DNA of 6,328 bases, from NCBI GenBank assembly GCA_003645385.1, contig QNEY01000106.1, forward strand, positions 1 through 6,328, in the 5' to 3' direction. The position numbers and the translations under genes were made by a program. Of the stretch, positions 6,239-6,328 are shown piece by piece. The first letter of the stretch is position 1. Every line of letters starts with the position of its first letter. The DNA comes from Gammaproteobacteria bacterium. GTDB taxonomy: Bacteria > Pseudomonadota > Gammaproteobacteria > Nitrosococcales > Methylophagaceae. The notes below the pieces were generated by a model. The model had not been told where the DNA came from and did not search any database. It saw only the letters and a list, made by a program, of their open reading frames with translations.

Positions 6239-6328
6239 ATGTTTGTGTATCAATCACATCAACGCCTACTTGGTCTAATTATTTCGCTATGTATTTTTAT
6301 TTCTTTGCCTCTATTGGCAGACCTAAGC
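6239..6328 (+). CDS. Start of a secreted protein, probably LapG protease (3' end outside window)
   Basis: An ATG at 6239 opens a frame that runs to the window end (30 codons). The site AGAAG at 6226-6230, overlapping the stop codon of the lapD-like gene, lies eight bases upstream. The peptide has Sec signal-peptide character: a short polar start with R9, a hydrophobic core LLGLIISLCIFISLPLL at 10-26, and Ala27 as a plausible cleavage site before DLS. Export to the periplasm is therefore likely. Its identity is inferred from position only: lapD is commonly next to lapG, which encodes a calcium-dependent periplasmic cysteine protease. None of the LapG catalytic Cys-His-Asp region is in view, so another exported protein is possible. 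Confidence 0.6.
   Translation, partial: MFVYQSHQRLLGLIISLCIFISLPLLADLS

Overview
The window looks like chromosomal DNA from a gammaproteobacterium of fairly low GC content (roughly 40% by eye, not counted). The proteins point to a motile, aerobic, possibly marine or freshwater species with an Aer-type energy-taxis sensor and a LapD biofilm switch. A Methylophaga-like or other Thiotrichales-like host would fit, but this is a guess from protein flavour and not a measurement. There are seven genes, two of them cut by the window edges. I see no mobile element, RNA gene or CRISPR array.

Layout. Positions 1-1139 carry two plus-strand genes, probably one operon: the 3' part of a group II truncated haemoglobin, then five bases later a stand-alone CinA-type molybdopterin-binding-domain protein. 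Positions 1118-2038 hold a minus-strand AEC-family permease, convergent with and overlapping the previous gene by 22 bp. A 146-bp divergent intergenic region (2039-2184) carries a plausible sigma70 promoter for the next pair. Positions 2185-4129 hold a soluble Aer-like PAS protein overlapping by 26 bp a membrane chemoreceptor that has no periplasmic domain. A 199-bp gap (4130-4328) contains a promoter candidate, a palindrome/hairpin and a repeated 8-base palindrome. Positions 4329-6227 encode a LapD-like c-di-GMP receptor, and from 6239 to the window end there is the start of a secreted protein, most likely LapG.

How the genes work together. The PAS protein and the chemoreceptor look like a split Aer: a flavin-binding redox sensor and its membrane transducer as two polypeptides, the arrangement known from Campylobacter CetB/CetA. 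Here the transducer also ends in a CZB zinc-binding domain with all four ligands, so one receptor complex may take two cytoplasmic inputs, redox/energy state and zinc or oxidant. The LapD-like protein keeps the LapD architecture and the periplasmic tryptophan linked to LapG binding, while its GGDEF and EAL domains have lost catalytic residues. It is therefore expected to read c-di-GMP and hold back a periplasmic protease that releases surface adhesins. The right half of the window thus places a swim-direction sensor beside a stay-or-leave switch. They are separate transcription units by appearance, and co-regulation is not shown by the sequence.
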